From: Isoetes taiwanensis
Lineage: Eukaryota > Streptophyta > Lycopodiopsida > Isoetales > Isoetaceae
Direction: 5' to 3'
Length of the DNA: 64,000 nt
Assembly (NCBI GenBank): GCA_021234155.1
Contig: JAJEKV010000036.1
Span: 11,421,426-11,485,425, forward strand
Positions within the stretch are counted from its first letter, which is position 1. Every line of letters begins with the position of its first letter. The notes beneath the pieces were generated by a model that saw nothing but the letters and a program-made list of their open reading frames with translations, was not told the origin of the DNA and ran no database searches. Position numbers and translations under genes: made by a program. This document shows positions 55,062-64,000 of this stretch, piece after piece.

Positions 55062-55799
55062 ATGGCGGGGTTCCGTCTCTGTGTTTTTCTGGGTATCGTA
55101 GCAGCAGCGTTTGCATCAGAAAAGAAAAATGATCTCCCCTTCGGACCTTCAGCGGGATCTGCTGGGAGTCCAGGACCCGGGCTTGGAGGAGGTATACCGG
55201 GATCCGGTTCCCCTGTATCTGGAGGTATTGGAGGTATTTTTTCACCTCTTATCCCAGGTGGCGCACCTTCAAGTGGCCTGCCTGGCTCTTCCCCTTCAGG
55301 TGGCCTTGGTGGATTCCCTGGTTTGCCAGGTGGCACTCCCTCGAGTAGTCCCAGTGATGGATTTCCCAGTTTGCCTGGTGGCACAACTCCAAGTGCTCCT
55401 GGTGGTGGATTTCCTAGTGGCGCACCTCCTAGTGGTTCCGGCGGATTCCCTGGTGGCATAGGCAGTGCACCCCCAAATGGGCCGGGTGGATTCCCCAACA
55501 TGCCTCCATCTGGTCCAGGTGGATACCCCGGTGGTATGGGTGGGGCACCTTTGCCACCCATGCAACCAAATGGTCCGGGTGGCTTCCCCGGTAGCCCGAA
55601 TGGTGGCATGCACAATGGTTTCCCAGCTACCCCGAAGTCTCCTACTGGAAAACCACGAGTTTCTGGTCCCAAAGGAGGCCCTGGTCCTATTCCTGGCTCT
55701 GGCTTCGGCCCTAGAGGACCTGGCTTTGGAGGCCCTAACTTTGGAATATCTGGACCTGGCAGTGTCCCATCAAGCATCGCCCCTCCTATGCCCAAATAA
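55062..55799 (+). CDS. Secreted Gly/Pro/Ser-rich repetitive protein
   Basis: Single-exon 245-residue ORF. The N-terminus MAGFRLCVFLGIVAAAFA is a clear signal peptide, with likely cleavage before SEKKNDLPFG. The mature part is built from loose PSGGLGGFPGLPGG-like repeats (GGFPG, PSGPGGYPGGMGG, NGPGGFPGSPNGG), ending GPGFGGPNFGISGPG and SIAPPMPK. This composition suggests an extracellular or cell-wall structural glycine/proline-rich protein; it has no SPPPP extensin motifs and no Cys after the signal. The region is GC-richer than its flanks. The stop TAA is embedded in an AATAAA word (55795-55800), so stop and a poly(A)-signal-like sequence overlap. No lesion. Confidence 0.82.
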   Translation: MAGFRLCVFLGIVAAAFASEKKNDLPFGPSAGSAGSPGPGLGGGIPGSGSPVSGGIGGIFSPLIPGGAPSSGLPGSSPSGGLGGFPGLPGGTPSSSPSDGFPSLPGGTTPSAPGGGFPSGAPPSGSGGFPGGIGSAPPNGPGGFPNMPPSGPGGYPGGMGGAPLPPMQPNGPGGFPGSPNGGMHNGFPATPKSPTGKPRVSGPKGGPGPIPGSGFGPRGPGFGGPNFGISGPGSVPSSIAPPMPK

Positions 55800-56256
55800 A
55801 GTCCATGCTAGCTTGGAACTAGAGGATGGTGTCTTCCAAAAAGAAAAAGGAAAAAAGAAAAGAAGGGCCGCCCGGGGAGGGCGGGGGTCGTTGCGGGCTG
55901 GGTGCTCTATTTTATTTTGTTTAAAAATTCGAACTCAAATCAAGGTCTATAGACAAGACATGTTCTATTACAAGAAGTATCTTCTTCTCCCCCCCCCCCC
56001 CTTTTTTGATGGATCTTACACTTCTTTATAAGACTTGCACTTGAAGTTCTCAGAGGAGAGGAACTACCTAAAGGAAAAGCTGCTTATTGGTTCCAAATTC
56101 TCTATAGAAAGAAGAAACGGAGAAATACAATTGGCATATTTCATATTCTGTCTGGCTCTCAATCTTCAATATGTTAGCATGTTTTGAAAAGAGGAAGGAA
56201 AGGCCTTGCATCTCCAAAATTACCTGCATTGCATCTAACATTAAAAAAAGATTTGG
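55800..56256. other. 3' region of the Gly/Pro-rich gene and intergenic DNA
   Basis: Purine-rich stretch (AAAAAGAAAAGGAAAAAAG), a GC patch and a C homopolymer near 55991. No gene seen. Confidence 0.45.
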
Positions 56257-56520
56257 AGGAAGGAAGGAAGGAAGGAAGGAAGGTTCTTTTATCGTCCGCG
56301 GAGGCCAATCGGCCTATGGGACCCAAATTACACGGGTGCAGCAAGCCCGTTGCTACCCGGATTAAAAAACCCCCCCTTAGGAGGGAAAAACCGTCGCAGC
56401 AACAAGCCTACTGGCAGCTGTACAAATATACATATAGACATGAATTCCCGGCACCTCAGGTAGGCGCCAGAGGTGAGTTCGCAGATCCAAAACCTCCTGG
56501 AGGTAGGAGCCAAGGGATCC
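56257..56520 (-). mobile_element. LINE family A copy 4: 3' end only, (TTCC)n tail
   Basis: On the minus strand, the conserved family A 3' end (TTTAATCCGGGTAGCAACGG, TGGGTCCCATAGGCCGATTG, CCGCGGACGATAAAAG) is followed by a (CCTT)n tail, seen as GGAAGGAAGG at 56257-56283. The 5' truncation is near 56520, so only about 240 bp of the element is present. A run of nine or more G marks the truncation side. Confidence 0.82.
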
Positions 56521-57060
56521 GGGGGGGGGGAGAGAAGAACAGATTCAATAGGGGAAAGAAAGCATATTAGTTTGCTGGTTGCATATTGAATTATTTTGGT
56601 AGAGGTTTGAGTTTCCATATCACAAATTCTAAGACCTTAGGCGAACCCATATAGAGAGATGAGTTTTGAAATTTTATTTCCAAAACCTTAGGTGCCTATC
56701 TTCCATATTTCAAAATCATCGGCGCCCTTAGTCATAAATGACCATAATCGAAACAAGAGGCATCCAGAGGCCACAATAGGCCATAGGATGGACAATTTTG
56801 ACGACTGAGGTATTCTAAGGTGCATCTCATTTAGAATAATATCACAAAAAATAGTTCGTCGCGAGAGAGAAGAGGAAAGAAGGAGGAGGCGGTGCAACAT
56901 ATGAGGTGTCATCTGCCGTTTCTGTGCGTATCTCTCTCCTCCAGTGTCAGATTCGGACGATTTTTAGTGCATTGGAAAGCTTGGATTATAAGATTTCCAT
57001 TGATGTATGCTATCTGGTGGTTCAACAGGCAATCATTGCCGGATTTGTGATGTACCATTT
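56521..57060. other. Intergenic
   Basis: No gene recognised. Short repeated phrase CCTTAGGCGAACCC / CCTTAGGTGCC near 56635-56695. Confidence 0.35.
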
Positions 57061-57068
57061 CGGCCTCT

Positions 57069-57893
57069 ATGGTAAACCCTAGTATGTCTGCATCTGTTGT
57101 TACTTCTTCTGTCAATTCTACTTCCATGGCACTTGGATATTCTTTTGTTGCTATTTCTATTGTGGCATCTGCTTCTCTAGTGCAATCTGGTGCTTCTGTA
57201 ATTCCTCCTTCTTTGCCATCTAACTCGTGTCTTAATCCTCTTGCTTTTATACATCCTTCTGCTTTTGCATCCATTGATTTGCAACAATTCCCGCCTTTTG
57301 GTGCTACCTTGTCTGCTGCAACTATAGGTCCTTGTCATCTTGTACATTCTAGTCCTCGTGCTACCCATTTGCATGCTACCTCTATTGGATCCTCTTCTGC
57401 GGGTCCTTTGCCTTCTTCTGCTCCTGCTCCTGCTCATGCTCATGCTCCTTGGACCTCTAGTGATACAACTGCTCATGTGTCACGTGCATGCTTTAGTAAC
57501 TAGATAAAGCATGATATCACATCTGGTATGGGCTCTGCTCGTGTCGCAGTTGTTGTGAATATTATGATGGAGAATAATAAGAAGGAGGTAATTGTATATT
57601 TGAAGGAGTTACAAGTTGTGGAGGATAAGATGGGCATTCAAGTTCCTTCGGAGAATGTCTTTTACGAAACTCATGAATGTTGTTATGCCTTCATCCAAGC
57701 AGGACTCCTTGTTGTTGAGATTGATCATGGTGCGCATTTACAATGTATTCAAAGTCTTGTTTCTCATGCGACTGTATGTCACTTGAATGGTCAGTTTGTC
57801 AATTTGAAAATACAAGACAGAGAGCAAGGAAATCAGTTACCTGCACCCACAGACAAAAAACAAGCATTAATATGGTTGTATTGTAAGGGATAG
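57069..57893 (+). pseudogene. Unidentified ORF interrupted by one in-frame TAG
   Basis: One frame from ATG 57069 runs to 57893 with a single TAG at 57501. The first 144 codons are Ser/Ala/Pro-rich low complexity (MVNPSMSASVVTSSVNSTSM ... SSAPAPAHAHAPW). The second part is more ordinary (KKEVIVYLKELQVVEDKMGI, SENVFYETHECCYAF). It could be a broken retroelement ORF1/gag or a host exon. No motif secures either. Confidence 0.3.
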
Positions 57894-58140
57894 CAGGTGT
57901 CATGGATTTTCTTGAGGTCATCTTATTTCACCCTGCTTATATTCTTGCTCTATAGCTCTACAAGATAACATTAGCTCAAATAAAGATCAGCCCTATGGTA
58001 ATTTAATGGCTGCTCATATAGATGTCTTGGAAGCTAGAACAACATGTTATATTGCTCACTTACTTGAGACAATGTTCATCCCTTAAGATCTATATCAAGA
58101 AAATAACTTACAACCTATACCACCATTTTCTTAAATTAGA
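57894..58140. other. Short intergenic stretch
   Basis: Nothing recognised. Confidence 0.35.
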
Positions 58141-58145
58141 TCATA

Positions 58146-58670
58146 TCAAACCTTTGAGATTTGAGTACAGCCTTTTGGCTTCTCCATTGAATTGTCAACT
58201 TCTTGATTGTTGTAAGTAAATTCGTATGCATCTTCCTTAGTGGCCTCCTTGGTGATTGCTACACTTGTTACCTCATTCCCATGGTCAGCATTCTCACTGT
58301 TGGATTTAGGAATTTCAATCCCCACAATTATTTCCCTATTGCCATTGTCATTGCTCGTTCTTCTTTCCCCAATTTGGCAGCCTTTCAAAGTCGGGTCTCT
58401 CACAGACTTATGATACTGGTAGATCTTTTTGTTAGACCCCTCACTTTGCTTTGCTTCAGCAATTCTTTTTGGGGTGGCAAGATTCAAGTCCCCATTCTTT
58501 CTCGTCATGTTTAAGACAGGGGTCTTAAACATGGGCAGCGACCCTTTAATTCTAACACTGGTAGGTCTTTTCTTCATCTCTGTGGTAAAAGACAAATTGA
58601 CTATTCTTAATACCAACAATTCTGATGGAGGTGTTCTATACCTACTGTAGGCAATAGTGGGAGTCTCCAT
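58146..58670 (-). pseudogene. Unidentified 174-codon minus-strand ORF
   Basis: Charged, coding-like sequence (TEMKKRPTSVRIKGSLPMFK, NGDLNLATPKRIAEAKQSEG, SVRDPTLKGCQIGERRTSND) without stops. The style is that of hydrophilic tails of plant LINE ORF1 proteins, but no diagnostic motif is present. It abuts the 5' truncation of LINE A3 on the opposite strand. Confidence 0.3.
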
Positions 58671-58724
58671 CCCATGCTGGCATCTCTTTATGCGTAACTT
58701 TCAGTAATATCTTTCCTTCAACAT

Positions 58725-59560
58725 TCTGCCATGAAGCGCCATCTCCACTATATCTGCAAGGTGCACCACATAGATGATGTTAGGTATCATGTTCTTGCAC
58801 TTGCCATGGCTGAATCTCCTCAGCATTTGAAACGATGTTGGAAAGAGCATTGCACTACATGGTTTGCCCGTTGGGCTGTGCAACCAGAGCACTGCCTGAT
58901 GCTTGCCAGTTCTGATCCTGAGTTTTTGCAACAATATCTCAATGGTCGTTTTTCTCAAAAGATATGGGACGCAGTTACTTTGGCCCAAGTGAAAACTGGT
59001 CATTATCATGCACACATAAATCCCACCTTGGCACCAGGGCCTCAAGCTTATTTGCTTGCTTCATTGTCCAGGAACAAGCTTGTAGCTATTGCATCAATTC
59101 GCACGGGGTCCCGCAGGCTACGGATTGAGACAGGTAGATGGGAGCGGCCGCAATTGCCGCGAGAAGCGAGACTATGTGCCTGTTGCCAGTTACAGGTTAT
59201 TGAAGATGAAAGCTATACTCTTCTGAGTTGCCCTGCTTTTGAGATAGTCCGGAATCATTTTTTGACCCTAGCATTCCATTCCACGCTTCCACAACTTCTT
59301 AGAGCACCATCTGTGCATGACTTGACATTGTATATACTTGAGGTTCTAGATAAACGTCTGCAATTACTGAGCCCTCAGTAGTCATTATCTCCGCTTGTCT
59401 AGTATCATCATTACAGTAAAGGTTTTTCCCTTGAAAACCTTTTGAGGCAGGGGTTTTTTAGTCCTAGTAGTAATGATTGTACTAGCCCATTGTATGGGTC
59501 CCATGACCTATTGGTCTCCGTGGACGTTAAAAAAAACTATTATTTCTATTCTATTCTTCC
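58725..59560 (+). mobile_element. LINE family A copy 3: C-terminal third of ORF2 and 3' end
   Basis: Open frame to TAG 59379. KRHLHYICKVHHIDDVRYHV, FLQQYLNGRFSQKIWDAVTL, HINPTLAPGPQAYL, ASIRTGSRRLRIETGRW and CACCQLQVIEDESYTLLSCP align block for block with the C-terminus of copy A2. The conserved 3' region (GGTTTTTCCCTTGAAAACC, GGGGTTTTTTAGTCC, TGGTCTCCGTGGACGTTAAA) and a TATTTCTATTCTATTC tail end near 59557. 5'-truncated near 58725. No stop in the remaining frame, but it is more diverged from A2 than A1 is. Confidence 0.9.
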
Positions 59561-61130
59561 TTTTTTGAATTGGCTAAAGCGATTTCGAGTCTCTTTCTCT
59601 TGTAATTTTTTGTTAGTAAAATAAACCCTAAGCCTTTTATCCTTAGGTTTACATGTCAATAATGCCTTTTTTTTCAATAACATATCACATTATTTCGTGC
59701 TATAGCCTAACGTATTGGTTTTGTTTTTAGCAGGCTTGCTTAATCCCCCTACAACATATCTTGCCTTCATGACACATCATCAAAAATTGTTCTACACCAT
59801 TGGATTTACAATTTTGACAACTGACGGTTAGGAAAAATAGAAAATGCACAGGAAATAAATCCCCATTCTTATCCCCTTCTCCAACGATTCTTTTTTCCTC
59901 GTGTTTGAGCAAGTTTTTGATGATGTGTGCGTGTTTGAGCAAAGATTACGGTTTAGTATCTATCACTTTCTGATGATGCTAGTGCGAAAAAGGAAGGCAG
60001 CCTCTTCTTCTAACTATGGTCTCTCTATTCTTCTATAGGTCTCTAAGCCAGTTGCATGTTTATTTTTAGGCAACCGATTCAGTTTGTGTATTGTAGTGTT
60101 GTAGCATAGACGGATTTTTTGGGGGTCGATATAGTTTGTGTATCATAACAGCAACAGGCATTTGTGCTACAACTTGGACTGTTTGGCAATGGGTTGGCCG
60201 CCCCTATATCTTGGGTTCTAAACCAGGGTAGGTTAGTTTCAATTTTGTTTAATTTCTTTGACTGAAATGCTCCAGAGCCCAAGTTTTTGCCGCAATGGCA
60301 TCAAAGGACAATTATCAGTCACAAACATCTCCTTTTAAGGGCGGATATACAATGGATATCACAGTGATCAATCAAGGGCAGCCCTTCCGGGTAGTTGCAG
60401 ATACTTGGTCAATTTCATAACCTTGAAGTAGAAGGTTATACAGCAAAGTCCATGGTCCAATTTGTGCCTCAGTTGGTTAGTATTTTTATATTGCAGAGAA
60501 GTTCATGTTATTAAGCTATACACTTGTTGCTTCTGCCCAACGCACTGAATAACTGTTATTTCTAACATTAGTGCTTGTGTTGGATCAATCCGCACACGAG
60601 TAGATTTCATGGCTCCAGAGTTTTGTGAAAGGATGCAGCACAAGCACATTTAGACTGCATTTAAGTATTCCTTTCTTTGTATCGGTTATAACTGGGGCTC
60701 ATAGCTTCGAATTGGCATTTGTTCAAGGCCAGAGGCAAAATCTATATGCTTTAAGTTTCTTGCTATCAAAGGTCTTGCAATCATTGTCTACAGAAGGCCA
60801 CATTTTGCATATCTCCTTTATGGTTTAGCTACACATATGTTTTAGGGCAATGAGTAAAGGCTTTCTATACGAGTAAAGGGCGAAACTCTCAGCTGAAAAT
60901 TTTTGTGCAAAAGAAACGACGACAAAAAGCTTAGGCATGTGTTAATTGTGACAATTATAGAGCATTTGATTTTTTTAATTCACAGATGGTTGATCCTAAC
61001 TGGTCCTTGCATTGCAGTTTTTCAATGCTCTCTACTCATCTTCCTTGTTTTGCAGATTCAATGATGTGTGGGCATGCATAATTCTCTTGTGACACCATGT
61101 TCGACTTGCTTTGGTAGTGTCTTTTGAGCC
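59561..61130. other. AT-rich intergenic DNA
   Basis: No gene or motif recognised on either strand. Part of 61.0-61.13 kb may be upstream LINE sequence. Confidence 0.4.
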
Positions 61131-61159
61131 TTTTCCACTGTGACCTGAATAATCAGCAG

Positions 61160-61561
61160 GTCCTATTGTCAGTCTATCCTAGTTCTTGGGACAAGTTGAC
61201 AAAGAGGGCTTTCCACTTAGCATCCGCTTGGATCATCTGATCCATCTGGAAGAGACGAAATCTCCTTATCTTCAAGGAACAGGTCTTTTCAGATATGCAA
61301 GTGCTTAGGGATGCTCGTAGTCGCATTGTAAAGGCATACAAGTGTTCTTCCTTAAAGGATGACGTCAAGAGTGTTATCTGGGAGTGATATCTTCAGATTC
61401 AGACTGACTCATAGCCAATTGTGCTCGTGGTGATTTGTATTCTCTGCGCTTCTATGTTATGTATGTGGTGGGTGGTGTTGCTTTAGTGGACATCTTCTCC
61501 ACTGGGTTTTGAGTCCCCCATGTACTTTTTGTATTCTTTTGAGTGATAAAGGTCCACATTC

Positions 61562-61597
<36 letters not shown>
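61160..61597 (+). mobile_element. L1-like LINE 3' end with 31-bp poly(A)
   Basis: Terminal ORF2 piece: SWDKLTKRAFHLASAWII, stop, SIWKRRNLLIFKEQVFSDMQ, RDARSRIVKAYKCS, ending TGA near 61385. The internal TGA sits where related LINEs have Trp (compare LWRIWKGRNN in the 48.5-kb copy). A 3' UTR of about 180 bp leads to an A tract at 61567-61597. No target-site duplication found by eye. Confidence 0.78.
61567..61597 (+). repeat. Poly(A) tract, LINE tail
   Basis: About 31-33 consecutive A (first A uncertain by a few bases), directly after the LINE 3' UTR. Confidence 0.9.
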
Positions 61598-61598
<1 letters not shown>

Positions 61599-61609
61599 TC
61601 TTCCATTTT

Positions 61610-62340
61610 CGCCACCATTAAGCCTCTTCTTCCTTAGACTTTGCTTTATCATATACATCCGTATCCTAATGCTTCTCTCTTTCTAAAGGAGTTGCTTGCT
61701 GCTTGGGAGATTGTCAGTTCTATTTTTTATCTCAATCCTGAGGCGTGTCTTCAGTTGTGTACTCCATGCTGGTGGATTCCTTTGCAGGACACTCTTGAGA
61801 AAATGTTCATCCAAAGACACGACGATAATGGATACAATCTGGTATAAGCACTATTGCAGCTTGGTATGAGTCTGGTCATCTCATATCATGGGAAGCATTT
61901 AGAACAAAATTCTTATCGTACAGATGGGATAGAGTATTGCTGCATTGGTTGCCACAGGATTCTGGCCCACAAATTGAAGTAACTGTGTGGGATTGCCGTC
62001 AAGGTATCAGGCCAGGGCACTTTGTTTCTTCTGTGTATAAATTGCTTTTGCATTCTGAAATCTCTTGCCTCCATCTAATAGATGGCATCTTCAAGTCCCT
62101 CAGGCACATTGGAAAAGTGTTTGGACATGGGTATGGGAAAGTGGCTTCATCCCACAGTGGCGGTTTTGTGGTGGCAAATGGTCCATATATGCCTCAGAGT
62201 CAACAGATTGGTCCATAAAATTGATAATCAGATTTTAGAGCTCTGTCCCTTTATGTAAGCAAATGATTGAGAGTATTGAGCATTGTTTTTTTTTTGTGTG
62301 AGCAGCTTGGGTAGGCATGGTCTTGGTTGTTAACCAAATT
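61610..62340 (+). mobile_element. Older LINE ORF2 fragment (zinc-binding region), multiple lesions
   Basis: Across three frames: ATIKPLLP, LKELLAAWEIVSSIFYLNPE, GISTIAAWYESGHLISWEAF, FLSYRWDRVLLHWLPQ, then PQWRFCGGKWSIYASESTDW and CPLCKQMIESIEHCFF (zf-RVT-like Cys/His). Frameshifts and stops are frequent. It lies directly after the poly(A) of the previous LINE, which may have inserted upstream of or into it. Confidence 0.65.
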
Positions 62341-62620
62341 TGGCATGTCTCGATCTAGCCAGCAAGTTATGCTCGCTATCTATCCTGATGCATGGTACAA
62401 ATGGTGGAAATGAGTTTTTCACCTTGCGTGTCCTTGGCTTTTATGGTCGATCTGGAAGAGAAGAAGACTATTTATGTCACGCTCCCATAATCTATACGAT
62501 GCTCCCATCGTACAAATATGGGGAATTCCCCTTTCGTGGCAACTACAACACCATGGAAAGGCCCTCCGTCTGACTTGGACCACTTGGGATGGCCAAGTGT
62601 CCGGGTCAGGAATATGGAGG
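62341..62620. other. Unassigned, probably retroelement-derived
   Basis: Frames such as CTTTPWKGPPSDLDHLGWPS in the third frame are suggestive but not identifiable. Confidence 0.3.
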
Positions 62621-63924
62621 TGTCATTCGTCCCACGTCCTCTATGGGAATCTTATACAGCAGAAGTGTACATACATGTTAGCACACAACAATCATGCTCA
62701 AATAATATACCACCACAAAGGGTGGTCCATCCATCATCATCATCTACGTGGTAGTACAGGTACAAGATAACATAAGTAATATACTATAAAATAAGGCTCG
62801 ACCCTGGACTCAGACTCCATGGGATCGACTGACGGTTAGGGCCTCCGCTTTGCAAATAGGCTGAAACATGCTATGGCGTGATTGTAGCCTTCCGGGGATG
62901 CAATCTCATGGAATCACCCTCTGAAACTACTCCAAGTTACATCTCCACGGTTCGATGAGGCAAGTCAGGGAGGCGTCCCCTCCCCGAGCATGACAGATCC
63001 CTGGGTGTGCTAGAGAACACATGCCACATCAGTGACCCCCGCATCCGTACCGACTTAATCCCCTCAAATCTAAAGTCGGGCTCAGCTGCCTGTTCGAGTC
63101 CCAAGACGTCTATATTGGCACTCATCTGGGACCTAGGGAGTGTCAGACCCATATCTGGCCCATACTCAGTGATAGACTATAAGCCTAGCACACTGTAGGA
63201 TTCCTGTAGCCACGCTAGGCAAGATCCCACCCCCCGTTTCACTATCATACCCATTGTCTGGTGCTGAATCACATCATAGCATCCATAGTCAGGTGGGCTC
63301 TTGTGCATAGGCTGCATTTACTAGGTCTTAAGGGTTCTAGCTAGAGACATTTCTACTCCTAGGAAGCTTTCAGATATCTACCCTCCCTTAACCCCAGACA
63401 CACAGGAGAAACAGAAAGAGAGAACACAATCATAATCAAAGTATCCATCATCATCTTACTAACACATAAAAGAGAAATTAACCATTCCATCTAATCATAG
63501 AAGGGTTAGCTGAAGCATAGACTATCTAGAAACTAACTGGTCTTTTGGCTAGAGCCATTGTCACGAGAGGCTTCCATTCTTCAAGTCTGGTTACAACAGC
63601 TGGTAGCTCCTCCTTCCTCCAACTTTCCCCAAATTAAATTGGGGCAGAATTGGGGTAGGGTCGCATTTGCCCTCCAAACTTAGCAAGTTCCTCCTGGCCA
63701 ATCGATTTGGGCCAGGTGGCACTGCCTAATTGGCTGGCTTTTACCAATTAATAACCTAAGTAGCCTAATTAGGTTATTTATTCACTAATATTTTAGCATA
63801 GCTAATAAAAATCCTTTTAGGTTAACCCAAGTCATCCCCTATTGACCCCCTAAGGGTCTACTTATACACTGGTGACATGTCATAATATGTATATGTATAT
63901 TGTATAAATACATGGAACGTCACA
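62621..63924 (-). mobile_element. Probable LTR of an LTR retrotransposon
   Basis: On the minus strand the segment begins TGTGACGTTCC directly after a pure polypurine tract and could end GGACGAATGACA at 62621, giving TG...CA borders and a length of about 1.3 kb. It is GC-richer than its surroundings and lacks ORFs. The position of the polypurine tract makes it the 3' LTR, with the coding region beyond the right edge. The left boundary is a guess from TG...CA symmetry and could be off. Superfamily cannot be told from the LTR alone. Confidence 0.5.
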
Positions 63925-63925
63925 A

Positions 63926-63945
63926 TCTCCCCTCCCCCCTCCCCC
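63926..63945 (-). other. Polypurine tract of the LTR retrotransposon
   Basis: Minus-strand GGGGGAGGGGGGAGGGGAGA immediately 5' of TGTGACG. This is the plus-strand priming site that precedes a 3' LTR. Confidence 0.6.
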
Positions 63946-64000
63946 AGCATTGGGGTCCTCAGCATTGGGGTTAGTTTACTAAAAAGACAATTAAGTTATA

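Noticed and set aside
54827-55795. 322-codon minus-strand Pro/Gly-rich ORF opposite the secreted protein
   Set aside because: It is the antisense of a GC-rich repetitive gene. The plus strand has a proper ATG, signal peptide and stop, while the antisense starts and ends without such logic.
1-64000. tRNA or rRNA genes
   Set aside because: No stretch resembling a tRNA cloverleaf with conserved GGTTCGA-type boxes or rRNA sequence was recognised by eye. A covariance-model scan would be needed to exclude short tRNA relics.

Overview
This looks like nuclear DNA of a land plant, most likely a fern or another non-seed vascular plant. The evidence is AT-rich sequence with GT-AG introns, a plant-only PMT-type methyltransferase, a long intron-poor PPR protein of the kind abundant in fern and lycophyte genomes, a DUF688 gene fragment, and dense retrotransposon, Helitron and MULE debris. 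The lineage call is inference.

Layout. 0-2.35 kb: the 3' five exons of a pectin/cell-wall type methyltransferase (+ strand). 2.35-8.7 kb: AT-rich intergenic DNA with small tandem duplications. 8.7-10.74 kb: a dead non-LTR retrotransposon (family A) ending in (TATTC)n. 12.6-35.0 kb: a tandem segmental duplication. Unit 1 is 12976-26405 and unit 2 is 26406-35001. Both carry an L1-like LINE (family B) and an opposite-strand SWIM-domain transposase pseudogene, so each unit shows the empty site for insertions in the other. Unit 1 gained a ~570-bp AT-rich MITE-like element, a 29-bp LINE-tail insertion, a 5.14-kb Helitron and a 1.84-kb family A LINE. Unit 2 gained a 2.36-kb block holding a broken DUF688 gene and a Copia gag fragment. 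36.7-37.75 kb: an internal LINE piece. 39.4-40.4 kb: decayed Copia pieces. 40.43-43.03 kb: a PPR gene (- strand) with a strong inverted repeat just upstream. 47.3-47.75 kb: a frame-disrupted small gene. 48.45-49.96 kb: a 5'-truncated LINE with a perfect 16-bp target-site duplication. 52.4-54.6 kb: a cluster of long hairpins with GC-rich cores. 55.06-55.8 kb: an intact secreted Gly/Pro/Ser-rich protein gene. 56.3-62.3 kb: more LINE fragments. 62.6-64 kb: a probable 1.3-kb LTR and polypurine tract of an LTR retrotransposon extending off the right edge.

Three genes look intact and host-like: the methyltransferase (5' end outside the window), the PPR gene and the Gly/Pro-rich secreted protein. 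They share no pathway; the rest is mobile-element archaeology. The most informative structure is the tandem duplication, which works as an internal clock and supplies paired filled and empty sites. The strangest local feature is the hairpin cluster at 52.4-54.6 kb. No coherent new enzymatic system was recognised. All protein identifications were made by eye, without database searches.
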